Source: Schizochytrium sp. TIO01 (Eukaryota > Sar > Bigyra > Thraustochytrida > Thraustochytriidae). From it: 64,000 nucleotides of DNA. The translations under genes and the position numbers were made by a program. Under the pieces are notes generated by a model. The model did no database searches, had not been told where the DNA came from, and saw only the letters and a program-made list of their open reading frames with translations. Below, piece after piece: positions 13,936 through 25,600 of this stretch; the first letter of the stretch is position 1; every line of letters begins with the position of its first letter. The DNA lies in assembly GCA_004764695.1 (NCBI GenBank), contig SMSO01000025.1:4628862-4692861 (forward strand), in the 5' to 3' direction.

Positions 13936-14467
13936 TTTACAATCATTACAATGAGATAAGGTGATAGTGAGAAGGAATCTCTGTAACGCACTATTTATCA
14001 TTAGTACTACGTATGTTCTACACAATGAAATCCGAGTTCTTCTTTTATATTTGAAAATCTTACCTACATAGCTACTATTTAGTATAGTAGGGGAGAATAC
14101 AAAGTTAAAAAGTTTTGAATAAAGTTTGCTCTTGAGACAATGATCTTCTCTCATCGTCTTTTGGCATAATCGAAATCAATTTCAAATAGGAATTACAACA
14201 AGCCGCGACAAAGACCTCGTGCGGTATCAAGCAAATTAGGGCGCAGATACGGACTGGAAAACTCGTAGGTCCTCTTGGAAGCCTACCTGGTCGCTTTTCT
14301 TGCACAGGTGTGTGCGTACGTACGTGCAGCAAGCCCAGAAAACCTTGTCATCGTTCATCCGCGTTGGCGGGATCGAAGATTTGCAGTGTTACGTGAAGGA
14401 GACGAACGGTGCCACCCTGTGTGGCGTGGCGTGATCTGTGGTCCGAGAAACAGGTCAGGTAAAGGAA

Positions 14468-17400
14468 ATGTCATCTTCTCGCGGACGAAACTCCGTGGCA
14501 GATGAGAATGCTGCACGAGACCAATCAAACCGAGTCGCGAACTTGAGGCAATCTGGGGAGCGCAACGGGAAACGGAAGATTTCGCACGTCGAAAACGAGC
14601 CCGCCTCAAAAAAAAAGAGCCGTACTCCAAAGCAAGCTTTGCAGAACCCCTTGCTTGAAAACTTGGCTCATCAAAACGGCGGCATCGGATTAGATCTCGG
14701 CTTGATGGGAGCTAACTTGAATAATTTTCTGAATCCGCTTGGGAATGCCCTACACCCACATGGGAACAACCTGAATCAAACAATCGGTAATACTGTCTCT
14801 GAGAATGTCAATTTCGGAGTGCAGTCTGGACTATCTTTGATATCTCAACAACAACATGAAAACATCCTTCGGTCTGGACAAACTGAACAGCTAAAACCTG
14901 GGTGGCCAACTCTCGCTGACACTGTTGCTCTTGCTGCCGCCCACATTGCAAAGATCATGCATCCTATAGCAACACAGAACAGCCTAGTTACAATGCCAGA
15001 AGAAGCCCAAAATAGCCATCTGATTGGAAATGAGAGCATCTTATCCCAAGTAGTGACAAATGTCTCTGACTCTACCTCGATTTTGCAGAACCTTTTGAGA
15101 AATGGTCAACTGAACCAGGTCCCGGGTGAGCTTTCTTTGGAGAAACTACAGGAGAATACAAAAGATCAGCGAGCAGGGTTGGTCAGCAAAGAAAAGTCCT
15201 CAACACAAATTGAAGCAGTTGATCGGGAGGCACTTCGTATTGCAATATTTCATATATTGTCTACTCATTGTGCCGGGAAGTCTGCAATTAGCCCGCGAAC
15301 CATTAGGATCGCTTCAGGAAAATTATGTACAATCCCCAATCTGATAAGGACAGGACCCCCGGCAACGATATATGACGCATATAAAAGGCTTGTTTTGGAC
15401 TATAGTTATCCAACGATGTCTAAGATCAAGTTTTACACCGTTTTGGAGCTCTTCACCGGAGGCGATATTGGGGTTTCCGCATTCGCTGACTTTTCGGCAA
15501 AGTCTCTTGTGGATAATCCATGCGCAATTCTCATGAGAATTATAGACAATCTAGATATTCAGCCTGAGAAAGTGCAACACTACTACAGCCAGGTGAACCA
15601 AATCAAAAAGTTTCTGAAGTTTCAGTTTGACTCTGAGGTTAAGCATTCTCAGAGCTCAGCTCATTCACCTGCGATACATGATGCTTTGTTTTCGCTATCT
15701 CCAAATAACCCACGTGCCACTCGCACAAAAAAATGCGCCAAGTGTGATTTTCCTTTCCGTGTGCTAAAACAATTCAAGTCTCTGATCCAAAGAAGTGGTA
15801 CACCAGGAGGGTGGATTCCCAATCCTTCATTAAATGCACGAGATGCATTAGTTCTTCTGGACAATATTTACGAAGCATTCCGCTCTTTTCAAGCTCACCG
15901 CATTAAAATTGTTACTCAACAGCTAGAAATAGAGAAAGTTCTATCAAATCTTAAAGAGCGCTGCCTGAAAGAGAATGACTCGAGCTGCTGTATTGTTGAA
16001 CTTGGGTGGATGAAATCATCAAGAACTATTTTGGCTCATAGCAATACTGAAATGACACTGAACGACACAAACGCGGCTTGGCAACGTGCTCGTATAACTT
16101 TTTTTCGACAGAAAGAGTCGGGAGGTCCAGGGATGGGGAACCAAGGGCATCAAGGCGAGGAACCTGAGCGTGTCACCGTGTACCTAGATCAGATTCTTAA
16201 AGATAATTGCAGGCCAGGACCTACGATAGTAGCAGCATTGATTGAAGCCATGCTGGAATGGATGCACACTGAACTCCCGTTCCTTAAGAGTGTAATCCTG
16301 CAAAGTAATAATTCAAAGTGCTATACATCGATGGACCTCATCGTCTTTTTGAAGCTTCTGAATGAGACTTCTCCTTTGCGCGTTGAACGTTTTATTCATA
16401 CGTCATGTTTCAGCGAGAAGACAATGCAAGATCTGCAGTTTGAAAAAACTATGGAACATCTTCAACAATTTATGTTGAAATCAAAAACACACCGTTGTAT
16501 ACAGGCTATTATATCACCATCTGCTCTTGCAGAGGCTCTAGCTTGGAACTCTGGGATGCAGAACTGTGGTGTTCAGCTGCTCAGCTTGGACCACTCAAAA
16601 TTGAAGGACCTGGCTACAATCACATCCTGTACAGGGCTTGCTTTGCAAAAGCGAGTAGGTTGTTGTAATGATGTGCACCTTCTTTCATGCTCCGAATCGA
16701 ATGTTAAGGATTGGGACTCCATCTATAAGGCAATACAGTTGCGCGAAAAGTTTACTATTAGAACAGCGTTGTTCGCCGGGCTTGGAGTAGATATTCAAGT
16801 TTGCTTCACACTTGGATCCAACAAAAAGATTGAAAACTCTTTGTACGAGACTTTGGTAGACATCGAGGGAGAAGATTTGTCATGTAATGAAAATAGCGAA
16901 AGTGTTTTCGAGTGCTCAATCTCCAGTGTGTCCGGTGGCGCTGCCTCCAATATTCCGTCATCGTCGTTTTGCTCGGAAGACAAAGAAAGTTTACTTTTTG
17001 TTGGAGATAATTCAAGTCGGAGTCCTTCTGAACGAGGAATAATCGTTTGCTCGGAATTCGATACTTGCAAAGATGAAGACACGCAGTATGCTAACAATGA
17101 CAGTGACTTAGACAATGAGTACATTTGCCTCGGATGGTTGCAGAACGCCATTAAAACCCCATTGCATGGATCACCTGATAATGGCTTCACATTCGCTGCC
17201 CCCAAATCAACAATATCCAATCGAGCTTTGCTGAGTGGCATACAGATTCTCCGATGCTCCAACCTTAAAAGTGTTGAAAGCCCGATGGATTTATCATTGA
17301 TAGGTATTGTTGGAGCACTCTGCCAAGAGTATCATCTTGGTGAACTTGATCTTGCCGAAGCTGCTTCGTTCGAAGCACGCAATGTGATGTTGAGCCCGTT

Positions 17401-18223
17401 AATTTCCTGCAGCGAAACTTTAAAAGAAGATCGATTTCCCCCGTGCGATCAACTAGATCAGTTTGTATCTGAAAAATTAGCAAAAGGCTGGGCGAATATG
17501 CCGACATACTCTATTGAGCCCTCTGATTTGAACTCTAGGTTTGATCAAATCAACGCAATCGAGAAAATTGTACGCGAAGAAAACTTATGGAAACATACAA
17601 TTGTGGACGCATTGAGTGTAGTGTTTCAAAAGTTGAAGAAAACAACCAAACACAAAGCCACACTCCGTCTATCAGAAATTGAACGAAATCTCGCATTGCT
17701 TTTGTGGGGCTCACCAAAACAGCAGCAAACTCTCGAGGTCCCTCAAAATATCAGATTTGGTACAATTGCTATTGATGCTGATGCAGAAGGCCGCACATTA
17801 CCTCGAGTTCAACAAACAAGCAAAACTTTGCTTGAAACTATCGCTTCTTTCAAGAAGTCTTCAAGCTGTCTTCCAACTGATTATCCTGCTTCCACACCAA
17901 CTAATAGTGCTATTACTGCTGCTTGTGTTACCGTGTCGGCCACTAGGCCTCCAGATACCAATATCATTACTAAGCCTTCTTCTGCTTTGCCAAGGAAACC
18001 TGATGAGATTGAGCCAAGGAGGCGCGGCCGTAAAAGCAACATCCCACAATATGTCCTGGACCACTTGGCTATCATGAATGATCAATATCCAAATATCAAA
18101 CCCAGAGATTTTATTGCGAAATTCCGTGAACGGTTTCCAGGGCATGTGCCAGGCCTTCGTTCGGGAACTTTTCTTTCCGATGATGAACTTAAGCGTGCTC
18201 ACAGAAAAATCAAATATAATTGA
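14468..18223 (+). CDS. large protein resembling a DDE-type transposase, probably domesticated or inactive
   Basis: 1251 aa from the ATG at 14468; the frame is open 10 codons further upstream but without ATG. The N-terminus is basic, nuclear-signal-like (KKKSR near 46-50) and Asn/Gly-rich. A lone CxxC (C423, C426) lies in a conserved-looking region. From about 570 there is VYLDQILKDN (Asp near 574), then a helix, then SVILQSNNSKCY (Asn614-Asn615) and about 35 residues later IHTSCFSEKTMQDLQF. This order resembles an RNase-H/DDE core, in which I would expect SDNA-type and ETQDGKS-type motifs at the second and third positions; here they read SNNS and SEKTMQ. An AT-hook-like RRRGRKSN lies at about 1184-1191, before a charged C-terminus. 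No terminal inverted repeats were seen around it. Family assignment is inference from motif order and uncertain; the ORF itself is clearly real because of its length and lack of stops. Confidence 0.55.
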   Translation: MSSSRGRNSVADENAARDQSNRVANLRQSGERNGKRKISHVENEPASKKKSRTPKQALQNPLLENLAHQNGGIGLDLGLMGANLNNFLNPLGNALHPHGNNLNQTIGNTVSENVNFGVQSGLSLISQQQHENILRSGQTEQLKPGWPTLADTVALAAAHIAKIMHPIATQNSLVTMPEEAQNSHLIGNESILSQVVTNVSDSTSILQNLLRNGQLNQVPGELSLEKLQENTKDQRAGLVSKEKSSTQIEAVDREALRIAIFHILSTHCAGKSAISPRTIRIASGKLCTIPNLIRTGPPATIYDAYKRLVLDYSYPTMSKIKFYTVLELFTGGDIGVSAFADFSAKSLVDNPCAILMRIIDNLDIQPEKVQHYYSQVNQIKKFLKFQFDSEVKHSQSSAHSPAIHDALFSLSPNNPRATRTKKCAKCDFPFRVLKQFKSLIQRSGTPGGWIPNPSLNARDALVLLDNIYEAFRSFQAHRIKIVTQQLEIEKVLSNLKERCLKENDSSCCIVELGWMKSSRTILAHSNTEMTLNDTNAAWQRARITFFRQKESGGPGMGNQGHQGEEPERVTVYLDQILKDNCRPGPTIVAALIEAMLEWMHTELPFLKSVILQSNNSKCYTSMDLIVFLKLLNETSPLRVERFIHTSCFSEKTMQDLQFEKTMEHLQQFMLKSKTHRCIQAIISPSALAEALAWNSGMQNCGVQLLSLDHSKLKDLATITSCTGLALQKRVGCCNDVHLLSCSESNVKDWDSIYKAIQLREKFTIRTALFAGLGVDIQVCFTLGSNKKIENSLYETLVDIEGEDLSCNENSESVFECSISSVSGGAASNIPSSSFCSEDKESLLFVGDNSSRSPSERGIIVCSEFDTCKDEDTQYANNDSDLDNEYICLGWLQNAIKTPLHGSPDNGFTFAAPKSTISNRALLSGIQILRCSNLKSVESPMDLSLIGIVGALCQEYHLGELDLAEAASFEARNVMLSPLISCSETLKEDRFPPCDQLDQFVSEKLAKGWANMPTYSIEPSDLNSRFDQINAIEKIVREENLWKHTIVDALSVVFQKLKKTTKHKATLRLSEIERNLALLLWGSPKQQQTLEVPQNIRFGTIAIDADAEGRTLPRVQQTSKTLLETIASFKKSSSCLPTDYPASTPTNSAITAACVTVSATRPPDTNIITKPSSALPRKPDEIEPRRRGRKSNIPQYVLDHLAIMNDQYPNIKPRDFIAKFRERFPGHVPGLRSGTFLSDDELKRAHRKIKYN

Positions 18224-19386
18224 TTTTCATTTTCATTTTCATTTCTTTTCTCTGGCTCTTCCATTAACCAGTTCGGATGTGTCCTTCTTACCCGTTGATA
18301 ATGAGTTTGAGTTTGACTTGAGTGTTCCTGTTATTTAAGACATTGTTCCTACCATAAAGAACGCAGAGTATTGTTTTTATGAACTGACTCTACTGTACAG
18401 TAAACAGTAAAGACGTCATCTTATGCATTTAACCTAGGACTTTGAACCTCTAAACCTAGAAGACCCTACGATGGATCAAGGGTTTAGACTTTCTATAACA
18501 ACTCAGAAGAGAAGAAGCACATAATCCTGCAAGAACATCTTTGAAACATAATTACAGCTCAGTCTCATGTAAAGAAGTCAGAGCAACGAATTAGTTATAC
18601 GAGCGAAGATTCTGATGTCACCTGATACACTTCAACTGTAACATACGTTGCCACCATTGAGCGACTCATACGCTTAATATACGAAAACCGTCATGCAGGA
18701 TCAAAATAAATTTAATGAGACTTCGGTACACAAGGACTCAGTGTGATGATCTTTCACAAACATGTCAGAAGGGTATATTTTGTCGAAAATATTCACACGA
18801 GAAGCACTCCAACTTTGTATTTTGGAACTCTTACTCGATCACTTCGATAATCAAGAACGAAGGATCAAAATTACTGATAGAATGAGAAAAAAAAATAGGA
18901 TCACGTCACTTATAATATGAATATTGCAGTTTAACGGATATCTGGTTGAAATTCGAATAAAACCAAAATAAAATAAAAACAAATAGCTCCTAACACAAGG
19001 TAGTAGTGTATATCTAGTCACTTTGAAGAAAAACGAAGGCATGATCAAAGTTGGTTCGCGAAGAAGAAAGAAGAACAGGTCATATTGTAGGTCGATTTAC
19101 ACTCTAGCTGCAATCTGGAAGCCATTTAAAAGAAAATGAAGCATCATATTTATTTTTGTGTTCCCCAATGCGATTTCAGCTTCCAAAGTCCTTGGCAAAT
19201 GGTTCCAAATTCAATGTGTGTACATCCTTTCAATTTTTCAATACAATTTGGGAGAACTGCATACCTAGTACTAGACAGAGCAATTTCAGATTACATCTGC
19301 TACACAGATAAATCTGTAATTGCCAACTGCAAAGATTTCACAGTTCAGTTCATTTCGGAGAAGGTGCGAATCGGACCTTGGCAACA
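18224..19386. other. intergenic region
   Basis: Starts with four TTTTCA units (18223-18245). The remainder is AT-rich, without a protein-like frame. A 5' leader frame at about 19136-19390 is in a different frame from the next gene and ends at its start; I regard it as leader sequence. Confidence 0.5.
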
Positions 19387-21960
19387 ATGATTGGGGCATA
19401 CATGCAAGTGATGAGCAGATTAGAAGCAAAACTTGCCTGGTGTCTTGCATCCACTTCAAGGGAATGTTGTAAAAAGCCGAAGCTCACTGTAATACTATAT
19501 TTTTTGATAACCTCATGCCTCGCACTCGGTATGCTGACTGCCGAGCTGGAAACTGAAGGCGTAAAACTATGGGTCGACCAAAATTCAGAGCCTATGGATA
19601 ATATCAAGTATGCAGATAACAATTTTGCTCCACCCGCACGGACAAACATTTTATTTGTTACTGCAAAAGAGGAGGGGGAGAATGTTTTGACTTTTGAGAC
19701 ATTGAAGGAGGCCTTTGAGGTCCATATGGAAATATTAAGTGCAAGAACTATTAATGGAAATGGCCTTGCAGAACTCTGTGAAGTCACATATGGCGGTTAT
19801 TGTAGTGTCTCTGGGCCATTAAGATTCTGGAATCTATCATATGATGCATATTCATTTATGGAAAGCTCTGATGCAACAGTACAAACAACTTGTGCTCAGA
19901 CAATATATCCAGACGGTTTTGTTATTGTTCAAAGCTTGGACTTTGGCAACTACTCTGTGAACAATGGTCTTGCATCTGCTCAATCGATTCGATTGACTTA
20001 TGAGCTGCAGAATACTTTAAGTGATGGAACAAATACCGAACAGATGGAATGGGAAGATCTTTTTATTGAGATCTCGACGAAATCTCGTAACAGTATCAGC
20101 ACAACATGTTTTGCAACGAAGAGCGTTGATGAAGAGCTTGCGAAATCAGTCGGTAAGGACATCGTTCTTATGGTTATTGCTTACACAACCATGATTACAT
20201 TCGCAAGTCTCACGCTTGGCAAGGCGTGTAGTCCAATTTATGGGCGCGCTCTTTTGGCAAGCACTGATGTAATGGTTATCATCTTCGCTGCCGCGGGAGC
20301 ATACGGATTGCTTGCATTTTGCCAAATCCCCTTCACAACGTTAACCCAAGTACTTCCTTTTATCCTTGTAGGAGTTGGTATCGACAATGCTTATGTCATC
20401 GTTGCAGCGTTTGACCGCACAGAGCGTTCTCACTCGCATCCAGATCGTATGTATGAGGCCATACATGAAGCGGGAATGTCAATTTCGGTGACATCAGGAA
20501 CAGACTTTTTTGCTTTCATGTTTGCTTCCATGACAAAGCTTCCAGCTTTGCAATGGTTTGGCCAATATGCGGCTGCATCAGTATTCTTCATTTATACCGC
20601 CCATATCACAGTTTTCCCAGCTCTATTGACCCTTGACACTCGACGCATGGAGGCTGGAAGAGCTGATATTATGCCATGCATTCGGTTAAGGAACTTGGCC
20701 AAGGTAGCAGATGTCAACGATTCTACTCGAAAGGAATCTGAAACCTCGCATGCATCCTCTGCAGAGGACAACCTCGGCATTTTCTTTCGTGATACTCTCT
20801 CACCATTTCTTTTACACCCTATTGTGAAACTCATCGTTTTACTGATGTTTCCGGCAATGTCAGCTATTGGGTTATTAGAGGCCACAAGAATTGAAAATTC
20901 CTTTGATTTCCGTCTCATCGCACCAGATGATTCATACTTGCAAGACTTTTATGATATCTCAGATGCATACTATGGATCGATTAATGCATTTACACCCATG
21001 GGCCTTTACATTAAAGGTGTTGACTATACACAAGCCAGCGTACAAGCAAATATTCGAAATCTCAGCGACTTTCTATACAGTGCAGATTTTGTGGATCCAT
21101 CGAAAGGTCGACTCGACTGGCATCTTGCTTTCACAGCTTGGTGCAATCTCCATCCCGTGTGGAGCGCGACTCTCTCTCCGGAAGGCTTCGCAGTTGGTGA
21201 AAACTTTCTGCCAGCTTTGCAAGAATTCTTACAAGATGGCGTCTTTGCCGGTTTTCAAAAAAGCATTGCGTGGAATAGTTCTTCTGCTGATAGCATAATA
21301 GCTACACGGATTTGGGTTTACCAGGTCCCAGGTGATGACACAGATCAAAGTGTCGCGGTTCTGGAAGCTGCGGAGACATTCACAGAGACCTCTGTATTTG
21401 GGGATGAAGCCTTTATCAGTTCGCCCTTATTTTCTACTTATGATCAGTATCGCATCATAAAAGACGAAACGATTATGAGCCTCCTCTTGGCACTGGTAGC
21501 TGTAATCGTAGTCACAGCATTTTTGCTTGTGCATCCTGGAATGGTTGTGATTTGTGTGGTAGTTGTTGCAATGGTTTTTGCGTGCATTCTAGGTAGTCTT
21601 TCTTTCGTTTGGCAGATTTCTCTTAATGCAGTTAGCTGCATCAACCTTCTGATGGCCATCAGCCTCGTCGTTGACTTTTGTATTCACGTATTATATACTT
21701 TCGGCAATCAGGATCACCGGCTGTCAAGGGATGAACGAGTGAAGGAAACCATGTTTCTCATTGCCCCTTCTGTGTTTCTTGCAATTACAACAACCTTTTT
21801 AGGTACGGTTCCACTTATCGCTGCGAGTTCTGAGGTCTTTCGAGTGTTTTTCAAGTCGTTTGTCAGTATTGTTACCTTTGGATCTACCTTTGGTCTAATA
21901 TTTCTTCCGGTGGTACTTAGTTTGATTGGGCCTTCTGTTCCACGACCAAAACATAGCTAA
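19387..21960 (+). CDS. Patched/NPC1-like (sterol-sensing domain, RND superfamily) membrane protein
   Basis: 857 aa from the ATG at 19387. It has the RND two-fold plan: TM1 (about 33-53), a soluble lumenal domain (about 55-255), a five-helix sterol-sensing-like block (about 258-417) with GVGIDNAYVI (about 329-338), a hydrophilic linker (420-475), TM7 (about 477-498), a second soluble domain (500-690) and a last helix block (about 694-850) with SLVVDFCIHVLYTF (about 759-772). The Asp in each of these two motifs corresponds to the RND proton/ion-relay position (GxxxD). The nearest relatives by motif are Patched-domain (PTCHD) proteins, which move sterols or other lipids. Shorter than NPC1 and lacking its Cys-rich N-terminal domain. 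Substrate unknown. Same strand as both neighbours but separated by about 0.7-1.2 kb, so no operon. Confidence 0.88.
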   Translation: MIGAYMQVMSRLEAKLAWCLASTSRECCKKPKLTVILYFLITSCLALGMLTAELETEGVKLWVDQNSEPMDNIKYADNNFAPPARTNILFVTAKEEGENVLTFETLKEAFEVHMEILSARTINGNGLAELCEVTYGGYCSVSGPLRFWNLSYDAYSFMESSDATVQTTCAQTIYPDGFVIVQSLDFGNYSVNNGLASAQSIRLTYELQNTLSDGTNTEQMEWEDLFIEISTKSRNSISTTCFATKSVDEELAKSVGKDIVLMVIAYTTMITFASLTLGKACSPIYGRALLASTDVMVIIFAAAGAYGLLAFCQIPFTTLTQVLPFILVGVGIDNAYVIVAAFDRTERSHSHPDRMYEAIHEAGMSISVTSGTDFFAFMFASMTKLPALQWFGQYAAASVFFIYTAHITVFPALLTLDTRRMEAGRADIMPCIRLRNLAKVADVNDSTRKESETSHASSAEDNLGIFFRDTLSPFLLHPIVKLIVLLMFPAMSAIGLLEATRIENSFDFRLIAPDDSYLQDFYDISDAYYGSINAFTPMGLYIKGVDYTQASVQANIRNLSDFLYSADFVDPSKGRLDWHLAFTAWCNLHPVWSATLSPEGFAVGENFLPALQEFLQDGVFAGFQKSIAWNSSSADSIIATRIWVYQVPGDDTDQSVAVLEAAETFTETSVFGDEAFISSPLFSTYDQYRIIKDETIMSLLLALVAVIVVTAFLLVHPGMVVICVVVVAMVFACILGSLSFVWQISLNAVSCINLLMAISLVVDFCIHVLYTFGNQDHRLSRDERVKETMFLIAPSVFLAITTTFLGTVPLIAASSEVFRVFFKSFVSIVTFGSTFGLIFLPVVLSLIGPSVPRPKHS

Positions 21961-22617
21961 GATTTCTTTATATTTCTTTGTACCTTTCTTCTTTGTATAA
22001 TTTCTTTATTAAACCATATATCAGTCTAACTCTTTTTCAACTTGCTACCCCAGCTTTTTGTGTTAATTTGAGTACATGGCGACAAAAGTGGAGACGTTTC
22101 CTTTCAAGATTATCTCTCATATACCCATCCCTGCGCCCAGACATAACACACATACATGCCAAATCTGGCCCCAACATTAAATGAAATTCACGATCCCATT
22201 TCAAATTCGACCTTCCTCTATACATCGCTCCTTCACTTAACGGTACGGGAACGCTAAATTCCCCTTTACATTTGCCATCTCAAGAGCTTCTTGACCTGAT
22301 ACAAAGATGATGTATTCAAGCTGCAGTCACTAATATCTTGAGTGATGTACCAAGATTTACGTATAATGTTGATCTTTTTCCTTTTCGACTTGGAGTTTTA
22401 CAAAAGTAAATAAAGAGTAGTAGAACAATGCTCTTTACAAAAAAGAAAAAGATTAGCAAAAGGAAGAGGATCATTCACGCTTTGAATCTGTTGCTTCACG
22501 GAGACAAAGCCGCTACTAGAGGAGCAGTGGCCTCCTCGCTGCAGGAGCCTGCTCGCCCAGGCCGGGTTTTGGATTTCGTGAGGGCTCGCCCTGGCGTGGG
22601 TAAATAGCGCCAGCGCC
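21961..22617. other. intergenic region
   Basis: AT-rich spacer between two + strand genes, with a short GC-rich leader from about 22490 to the next ATG. No gene recognised. Confidence 0.5.
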
Positions 22618-25600
22618 ATGCGGCGTGAGCAGGTCTTGTGGAACGTCTACGTGGACGGTGGCGCCGCCCATGCCGATGTGGTGCTGCCGAGGCTTCCAGA
22701 GGCTGGTGCTGAAGACCTTGGACCGTGCACGGTAGAGTTTGTCCGTGAGGATGACGGTGAGGACCACATCGCGCTTGAGTACTACTTCGAGGACGTACCT
22801 GGCAGCGGCAACGTCGCCACGAGCTCATCCTCTTCGAGCTTGGCAACCTTTATCTCGACCCAAACTATAAACCAGAATCAAACTCTGACGAACCAAAGCC
22901 ACAATCAGGATAATAGCGAAGACCAGAATCAAGAAATTATTGTGAATTCCGCTGCACATTTGCCCGGAGCTGCTTCATCTGCACCCATCGTGATGGCCCC
23001 TAGTGGAAGGGCAGGGCTCGCTCGCAACTCTGCTAGCAGAAGCAGGAGCAGCACTCCATTACTGCCCGGTGCCATTTCGGATGAAGAAGATGGACATGAT
23101 GAAGAAAGATCGATTGCATCGGGGTCTGAGGACGATGATGACTTCAATGGCCTTCTGGCTGAAGCTGCGCAGAAACCAACAACGATGACTGTACGGAATG
23201 GTCAGACGGTCAGGCTGCACATTACGGCCTCGTCTAGGTTCTCTGCAACGTCACAGAATGTAGCAACTGCCAAGGCAGAGACTCAGAAGGGAGCGGACGG
23301 TAGTGTAAGGGCTTCTACTACAGGCGAGAAGTCTGATGTTTCACCAATTGAGCGCCACCTCAGCGAGAAGAGCATTAGGGCTTCAGACTCCGGCGAGCAC
23401 GATGGAAGTGGGTCTAGCAGGAATGCCTTCGTCACTGTGCGTGGCCGAATCGTAGTACACAGAAAGTCGTCATCTTCATTCTCTTCATCATCTTCTTTAT
23501 CAAGTCTTGACAGAGTTAACAGCAAGGGACGTGACGATGCTAATGAGAAAGATCGCCAGAGTATGTGCACAGACGATGATACCATTGCTGACGCTGAAGG
23601 TAACGATGATGAGCGTGTCAAGTGCGATAGGAATGGTGATGATAACGATGGCGAGGACGGCCGCGATGATGATGACGACGACGATGATGATATCAATAGC
23701 GAAGAGGAGGATGTAGAAGAGGTTGCACTCATCATTATGGTCTGCAAGAGTGTGCTAGAATGCGATGTCTCTCAGCTCGCTTTTTACGACTGCATTCCTA
23801 ATAAAAGCTATTGGAAAGAATTCACGATTTGGAATCGAAGCGAAATTCCATTGCAGTTTCGTTGCATTAGCGTCAACGCAGATGCGATTGCTTTGCAAGT
23901 GCAAGAGGATACTAAGCTTTTTGATGCAGGCCGAAGGCTGTCGGTACCAGGGTATAGCCATCGGCGCCTTAGGGTGACATATCGCCCAGCAGGTGAAGGG
24001 GCTTTCAAGTACACCATTTGCATCGAAAATATTAATAATCTGAGCAACTCAGAACGGGTGCTAGTTCATACAAATACGCATGCTCCGGGGAGGGCAATGG
24101 AAAGTGGAGGTGCCCTTTTGGTAAGGGATGCTAAAGCGAACACGGAGATTCGCTCTATTAACTTCAATGACTGTCTTCTTGGTGTGAAGGTTGAACGCAT
24201 GGTGCGTATAAAAAACACAACGGATCGTGAGCTTGATATTCCTTTAACATCTTCGTCGCCATTTGTTAGCTTCACGTTTGATCAGGATAAGCGCGTTAAG
24301 GAAGACCTCGATGCCCCACCGCGGGCTTCCACAGCGAATAATTCCATGAAAGAAGTTGGCAATGCTGGTAATATCAACTCTACAATTTTGTCAAACAAGG
24401 ATGAACTTATGAGAAGTCTCAATGCTGATTTACTCTCTTACGTTTCGTCAGAGGTTGCAAAACCACCAGATGTAGATGGCGTGGATGCCATGACAAATCA
24501 AGATGACGATGCCAGCGAAAAGTCTTATCAGGTTGGCCATCAAGTTGATCTTCAGTATATCGAAGCTGGATCGGAGAGCGTTGCAGGTTCAGAAAACAGA
24601 TCTCGCGCCACTTCACCAGTCCCAATGGGTGGTTGGGGTGACAATGGTCCAGAAGATGAGGAGAATGCCTTTCGCGTCCGACGATTCAGCTCGCAATCAA
24701 TGCCAGTGCTCACGACGGATCGTGAGAGGTCCCGATCTCCTCCAAGCACTGTCGAACAACAACAACATCAGGTAGAAAAAAAGACTGTACGGCCAACACC
24801 ATTAATCTCAAAACAATCAATGGAAACTCCATCAATATTAAGTCGAGAAAGGTCAGTGGATGGGAATTCAGATAATTTTGGCAGCGCTATTGAACCTGGT
24901 TCTAATACTGCAAGCTCGCGGAACTTAAGAGTAAGGAAAGATAGTTTCGATAGTGCAGCTACAAATAGTGATGATGATCGCGATGAAGACGAAGATGAGG
25001 ACGACGAAGATGACGATGAAGATGACGATAGTGACCTGAACAGGAAGTCGGGCTCATCTAATAGTCGAAAACATCGCGGGAGGGGTGGGCGAGGCAAGGA
25101 GTCGCAAGCATCACACATGGGAAAGCTCGCACGACGTGGAAGTGCTGACTCCACAGCTAGCAGCCACAAAGGATCAGATTTGAAGGAGTCTCATGGTAGT
25201 AAACGTGCAATGCAAAAGGCTTCTGATGCAACTCTGAGTTTAGGACCAGGTATGGAGAAAGTCGTAATCATCAAATACCGCCCGGGGGTACTTGATCAGG
25301 ATGAAGAAACAAGTACATCGAAACTAGCATACAAGCTCCGCCGTCGTGACTTCCTGATACACTTCTCGAGTCTTACGATTCATGCGTCTGCTAGAGTCTG
25401 TAAGAACGGCATTGCTCTTGCTGCTCCGGAATTGAACTTTGGAGATTGTAATGTAGGTGTCCTCAAGACAAAGACTGTTCGCATCTTTAATCTTAGTGAC
25501 CTGAAGACAAATGTAAAAGTCCTGCTGCGTAGTAAAGTCGTCACACTCTATGTTGAAAATGTAGAGGAGCCGCTCGTTGGCGGAGCTCTTGTTGAAAACT

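Larger units (their letters stand above)
12027..14467. other. intergenic region between PUS7 and transposase-like gene
   Basis: Divergent upstream region of 2.4 kb. It holds a promoter-like AAGTG/TATAG cluster (12256-12340), an interrupted frame (12819-13226), a 40-codon frame (13374-13496), a T-rich run at about 13845-13876 and a perfect hairpin (13901-13935). No other feature recognised. Confidence 0.5.

Noticed and set aside
23283-23747. Ser-rich minus-strand frame
   Set aside because: Antisense of the Asp/Glu/Ser acidic linkers of the giant gene (GAT/GAC read as ATC/GTC, TCA/TCG).
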